Part shown: positions 61,396 through 64,000 of the stretch, one piece after another | How the letters are laid out: the number at the start of each line of letters is the position of its first letter | Position numbering within the stretch: position 1 is the first letter of the stretch | DNA from: Salegentibacter agarivorans | GTDB taxonomy: Bacteria > Bacteroidota > Bacteroidia > Flavobacteriales > Flavobacteriaceae | Length of the DNA stretch: 64,000 nt | Direction of reading: 5' to 3' | Assembly (NCBI RefSeq): GCF_900113135.1 | Contig: NZ_FOOH01000014.1 | Span: 53,893 to 117,892 of the forward strand | Notes under the pieces: model-generated | The model's input: only the letters and a program-made list of their open reading frames with translations | Told to the model about the DNA's origin: nothing | The model's database searches: none | Position numbers and translations under genes: made by a program

Positions 61396-63261
61396 ATGCT
61401 GTATATTTTACATCATCCTGATGATAGGGAAACTGTGGAAAATGATATTTTTCCGTTATTAGAAAATACCGAAAAACAAACCATAGATTACCCTGAAACC
61501 GAATTTGAAGCAGGAAAAGACGATATAATAGTTACTTATTTAAGCGATGAATTTCTAAGGGAATTTTTACCAAAAGCCGCGAAGCAAAATCAAAAAGTTG
61601 GAATTCTCCCTCACCCAGAAAATACATATACCACCAAAGGTTTAGGCATTGCCAACGACCCTAAGGAAGTTATAAAAGAAATTCTGGAAAATGAAGAAGC
61701 GCATAACCTGGATATGCTCTACTGTAACGATATTCCCATCTTCCAGTCGGTGAATATTGGAAATGTTTTTATTTTCACTGAAGATCATCAAAACAACAAT
61801 TTTGTAAGGGAAGTTTATACATTTTTCAAAAACATAAGACATCTATCTTCCCTTTCGCATAACTCGTATGTAATAAGTTCAGAAGATGAAAAAATAATTC
61901 ATACTTCGGCGCTGGGAATAATTGTAGTAGAACATGCTTTAAGCTCGGTGGTAGCCAGAAGACTGGTTTCCGAAAGTTCTTTAAACGATGGAATGTTTAC
62001 TACACTTATTATTTCGCCAACTAATTTACTGCAATTAATCTGGTTTTTATTGCGCAGTTTACTTCCTGGCGGTAAGCAACTAGACAGAACGCCTTCTTTT
62101 ATTGGAAGAATAAAAATTGCCAAACTGCACATTAAAAATTCTTCTGAAATAGAATTTACTATAGATGGAGAAAAAGAAAAAGCCAAAGAAATATTACTTA
62201 GGGTAGAACCCGAATCTTTGTGCCTGGCACAAGCCAGTAAATATTGTACAGAAAAAGATGAAGCAAACCTCAAAAAGAGCAATAAGACCGATACGCTGCC
62301 TACGGGTGAAAAAAGGGAAGAGTTAACCAAACGTACCCTACCAATTTTTCCTCGCGCCACCACCGAGGAATTCCAGGAATTGTTTAAAGTATTGCGGGAA
62401 AACTCCAAAACCACCTCTATTTATGTGGTAATGATGATCCTTTCTACACTCATCGCCACTTTTGGGCTTTTCGCTAATTCTTCTCCTGTTATTATTGGAG
62501 CAATGATTTTGGCCCCTATTATTTCACCTATCGTTTCTTTTGCGATGGGGATGGTTCGTTATGATACCAACATGCTGAAGAGAGGAATTATCACCATTCT
62601 CATTGGAACAGGGGTTTCGCTTTTATTCTCTTCGGGTGTTACACTCATAATTCCAATAAAATTAATTACTTCTGAAATTGATGCGCGTCTATCACCTACG
62701 CTTTTAGATATGGGAATTGCAGTAGCTTCTGGGGTTGCGGCAGCATATGCACATGCCAAAGAAGGAATTGCAAAAAGTCTCGCGGGAGTAGCTATTGCAG
62801 TTGCACTGGTCCCGCCATTGGCCGTGTCGGGAATTGGAATTGGCTGGTGGGATTGGCAGGTATTTTCAGGTGCCTTTTTATTATATCTAACTAACCTTGC
62901 GGGTATTATTATGTTTGCCGGAATCACTTTTCTTATACTTGGTTTTGCACCTTTTAAACGAGCAAAACTCGGTTTGGTTTATACCCTAATTTTAATTGGA
63001 ATGGTAATGGTTCCTCTTTCCCTATCTTTTAACCGAATTAAAAAAGAAGCGAGTATTACACGGGAACTAGAAGGCTCTACCGTAAACGAATTAGTAATTA
63101 GAGACGTGAAAGTTAGGTTTGGAGATCCCTTGCGGGTTTCTCTTACCCTGGTAGGACCAGAAAACCTAAGTGGAAATGAAATGAGAGACATCAAAAAACA
63201 ATTGGAAGAAGATATTGGAGAACCTATTCATCTGGAAGTAATTTCTGCCCGGGGATTTTAG
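61396..63261 (+). CDS. DUF389/TIGR00341 membrane protein with lipid-kinase-like N-terminal domain
   Basis: A 621-aa protein. Residues 1-290 follow the outline of a diacylglycerol/NAD-kinase fold: GILPHPENTYTTKGLG aligns in style with the kinase P-GTGNDFAR-LG segment, MLYCNDIPIFQSVNIG with the next, and FTIDGEKEKAKE with the C-terminal DGE. The GGDGT nucleotide loop is replaced (YLSDEF), so kinase activity is doubtful. Residues about 330-560 are the DUF389 membrane domain with five to six helices ('SSPVIIGAMILAPIISPIV'), and a short soluble tail follows. Function unknown to me. Monocistronic. Confidence 0.85.
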   Translation: MLYILHHPDDRETVENDIFPLLENTEKQTIDYPETEFEAGKDDIIVTYLSDEFLREFLPKAAKQNQKVGILPHPENTYTTKGLGIANDPKEVIKEILENEEAHNLDMLYCNDIPIFQSVNIGNVFIFTEDHQNNNFVREVYTFFKNIRHLSSLSHNSYVISSEDEKIIHTSALGIIVVEHALSSVVARRLVSESSLNDGMFTTLIISPTNLLQLIWFLLRSLLPGGKQLDRTPSFIGRIKIAKLHIKNSSEIEFTIDGEKEKAKEILLRVEPESLCLAQASKYCTEKDEANLKKSNKTDTLPTGEKREELTKRTLPIFPRATTEEFQELFKVLRENSKTTSIYVVMMILSTLIATFGLFANSSPVIIGAMILAPIISPIVSFAMGMVRYDTNMLKRGIITILIGTGVSLLFSSGVTLIIPIKLITSEIDARLSPTLLDMGIAVASGVAAAYAHAKEGIAKSLAGVAIAVALVPPLAVSGIGIGWWDWQVFSGAFLLYLTNLAGIIMFAGITFLILGFAPFKRAKLGLVYTLILIGMVMVPLSLSFNRIKKEASITRELEGSTVNELVIRDVKVRFGDPLRVSLTLVGPENLSGNEMRDIKKQLEEDIGEPIHLEVISARGF

Positions 63262-63391
63262 AGCAGAAATTTAACAAGGCTCTCAATTTGAGTTAAGTTT
63301 CTCTAAAAAACCGAAATTAATTATCAATATCTTTTGTGTAGCAATATGATCTTTTTAGATTGTGCCTCATTAAAAACTTTAAACAACGATT

Positions 63392-63871
63392 ATGATTAAA
63401 TCAAAAAAGATTGCAGGTTTATTATTTGCTTTTGCATTATTAGGATCAGCAAGTGTATTTGCCCAAACTCAACTACCACAGCAACAACAGCAAACTGTAG
63501 AAGTAGATGTTAGTGACGAGGAGCTTTCTAAATTTGCTGATGCTTACCAGAAAATTAGAATGGTAAACCAACAGGCGCAACAGGAGATGGCGAAGAAAGT
63601 AGAAGATAGCGGATTTGACATTCAGCGTTTTAATGAAATTCACCAGGCTTCTTTAGACCCAAATACCGAGGTTGATGCTACTGAAGATGAACTGACAAAG
63701 CACAAAGAAGTTGTTTCAGAAATTGAAGGAATGCAAGGCGAGTTTCAAAAAGAAATGGAAAATGCTATTTCAGAAGAAGGACTTGATGTTGCACGTTACG
63801 AGAAAATCGCAATGGCACTTCAAACCGATACCGAACTACAACAGAGATTACAACAGCTAATGCAGGGATAA
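63392..63871 (+). CDS. DUF4168 domain secreted protein
   Basis: A 159-aa protein with signal peptide to about residue 25 (SASVFA, then QTQ), then a Gln-rich stretch and two helical halves with similar motifs (VSDEELSKFADAYQKI and DELTKHKEVVSEIEGM; FDIQRFNEI and LDVARYEKI), an internal duplication typical of DUF4168. Periplasmic. No known activity. Terminator follows. Confidence 0.88.
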   Translation: MIKSKKIAGLLFAFALLGSASVFAQTQLPQQQQQTVEVDVSDEELSKFADAYQKIRMVNQQAQQEMAKKVEDSGFDIQRFNEIHQASLDPNTEVDATEDELTKHKEVVSEIEGMQGEFQKEMENAISEEGLDVARYEKIAMALQTDTELQQRLQQLMQG

Positions 63872-63907
63872 TTTCTAAATTAGTTTTAGAAATCGATATA
63901 AAATTGA

Positions 63908-63940
63908 GGCCGTCTAAAAAGTATTTAGATGGCCCTTTTT
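63908..63940. terminator. Terminator after the DUF4168 gene
   Basis: GGCCGTCTAAA pairs with TTTAGATGGCC (11 bp with one G.T) around a 5-nt loop, followed by TTTTT. It could also serve a gene entering from the right on the - strand. Confidence 0.8.
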
Positions 63941-63942
63941 CT

Positions 63943-64000
63943 TTATAAATGTTTTGTAAGAGGAAGCGATTCTTCTTTTTGTAAATCTTCTTTCTGATAA
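63943..64000 (-). CDS. Possible 3' end of a gene entering from the right edge
   Basis: On the - strand an open frame enters at 64000 and reads YQKEDLQKEESLPLTKHL before a TAA at 63945-63943, directly facing the bidirectional terminator. Composition and position fit a real C-terminus, but 18 residues allow no family call. Confidence 0.35.
   Translation of the reverse strand, partial: YQKEDLQKEESLPLTKHL

Overview
The window looks like chromosomal DNA of a marine or soil member of the Flavobacteriaceae (Bacteroidota; a Gramella, Salegentibacter or Zunongwangia type is plausible, but I cannot name the species). Reasons: low G+C, a SusD-type lipoprotein, tandem VCBS/ASPIC-UnbV lipoproteins, a 2TM-domain protein, DUF6952 and DUF4168 proteins, a TonB receptor with a carboxypeptidase-regulatory-like N-domain, TAnnTTTG promoter elements, weak Shine-Dalgarno sequences, and the gene order tpx-dgkA-ftsK-lolA-lptF/G-ribB. 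No rRNA, tRNA, CRISPR array, insertion sequence or prophage was seen. The only broken genes are those cut by the two window edges.

Layout. 1-10103 (+): 3' end of a susD gene, then a tightly packed run of two paralogous CRTAC1-type beta-propeller lipoproteins, a vanadium-haloperoxidase/PAP2-like lipoprotein and a membrane-anchored GyrI-like protein. 10452-18250: two divergent units that read as an oxidative (3-keto) glycoside pathway. They are a GMC dehydrogenase with its Tat-lipoprotein small subunit (-), and a secreted sugar isomerase/epimerase, NupG-like MFS permease, Gfo/Idh/MocA dehydrogenase, second isomerase and DUF1080 3-keto-disaccharide hydrolase (+). 18373-27605: an alpha/beta-hydrolase-OsmC fusion, a SodC lipoprotein, an ECF sigma/anti-sigma pair, a LytS/LytTR two-component system with a 2TM protein, hemerythrin, NDH-2, and a second ECF sigma factor with a membrane partner. 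27838-30691: lipoamide dehydrogenase and a short aldehyde dehydrogenase.

30827-39536 (-) is the most unusual block: class III aminotransferase, then nitrilase, VOC protein, a 918-aa PLP decarboxylase-like protein, an ATP-grasp ligase with a Lys-rich tail, and a C45 Ntn acyltransferase/hydrolase. The last five are closely spaced, preceded by a 25-bp dyad and followed by an intrinsic terminator. The set combines amine-forming, amide-forming and amide-breaking families and may be an undescribed amine or amino-acid pathway. An AsnC regulator and a divergent Cys/Met-family PLP lyase follow.

41832-63871 is mostly housekeeping: outer-membrane protein, NhaC, peroxiredoxin-thioredoxin-DUF6952, Tpx, DgkA, FtsK, LolA, LptF/G, RibB with a degenerate RibA domain, nitroreductase, SanA-like protein, holin-IV-like membrane protein, PepSY reductase with TonB receptor, Cof-type HAD phosphatase, secreted VOC protein, S9 peptidase, a DUF389 protein with a lipid-kinase-like N-terminus, and a DUF4168 protein.

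Together the genes suggest an aerobic heterotroph that takes up glycans and iron through TonB systems, oxidises sugars in the periplasm, and has several thiol- and metal-based peroxide and superoxide defences.
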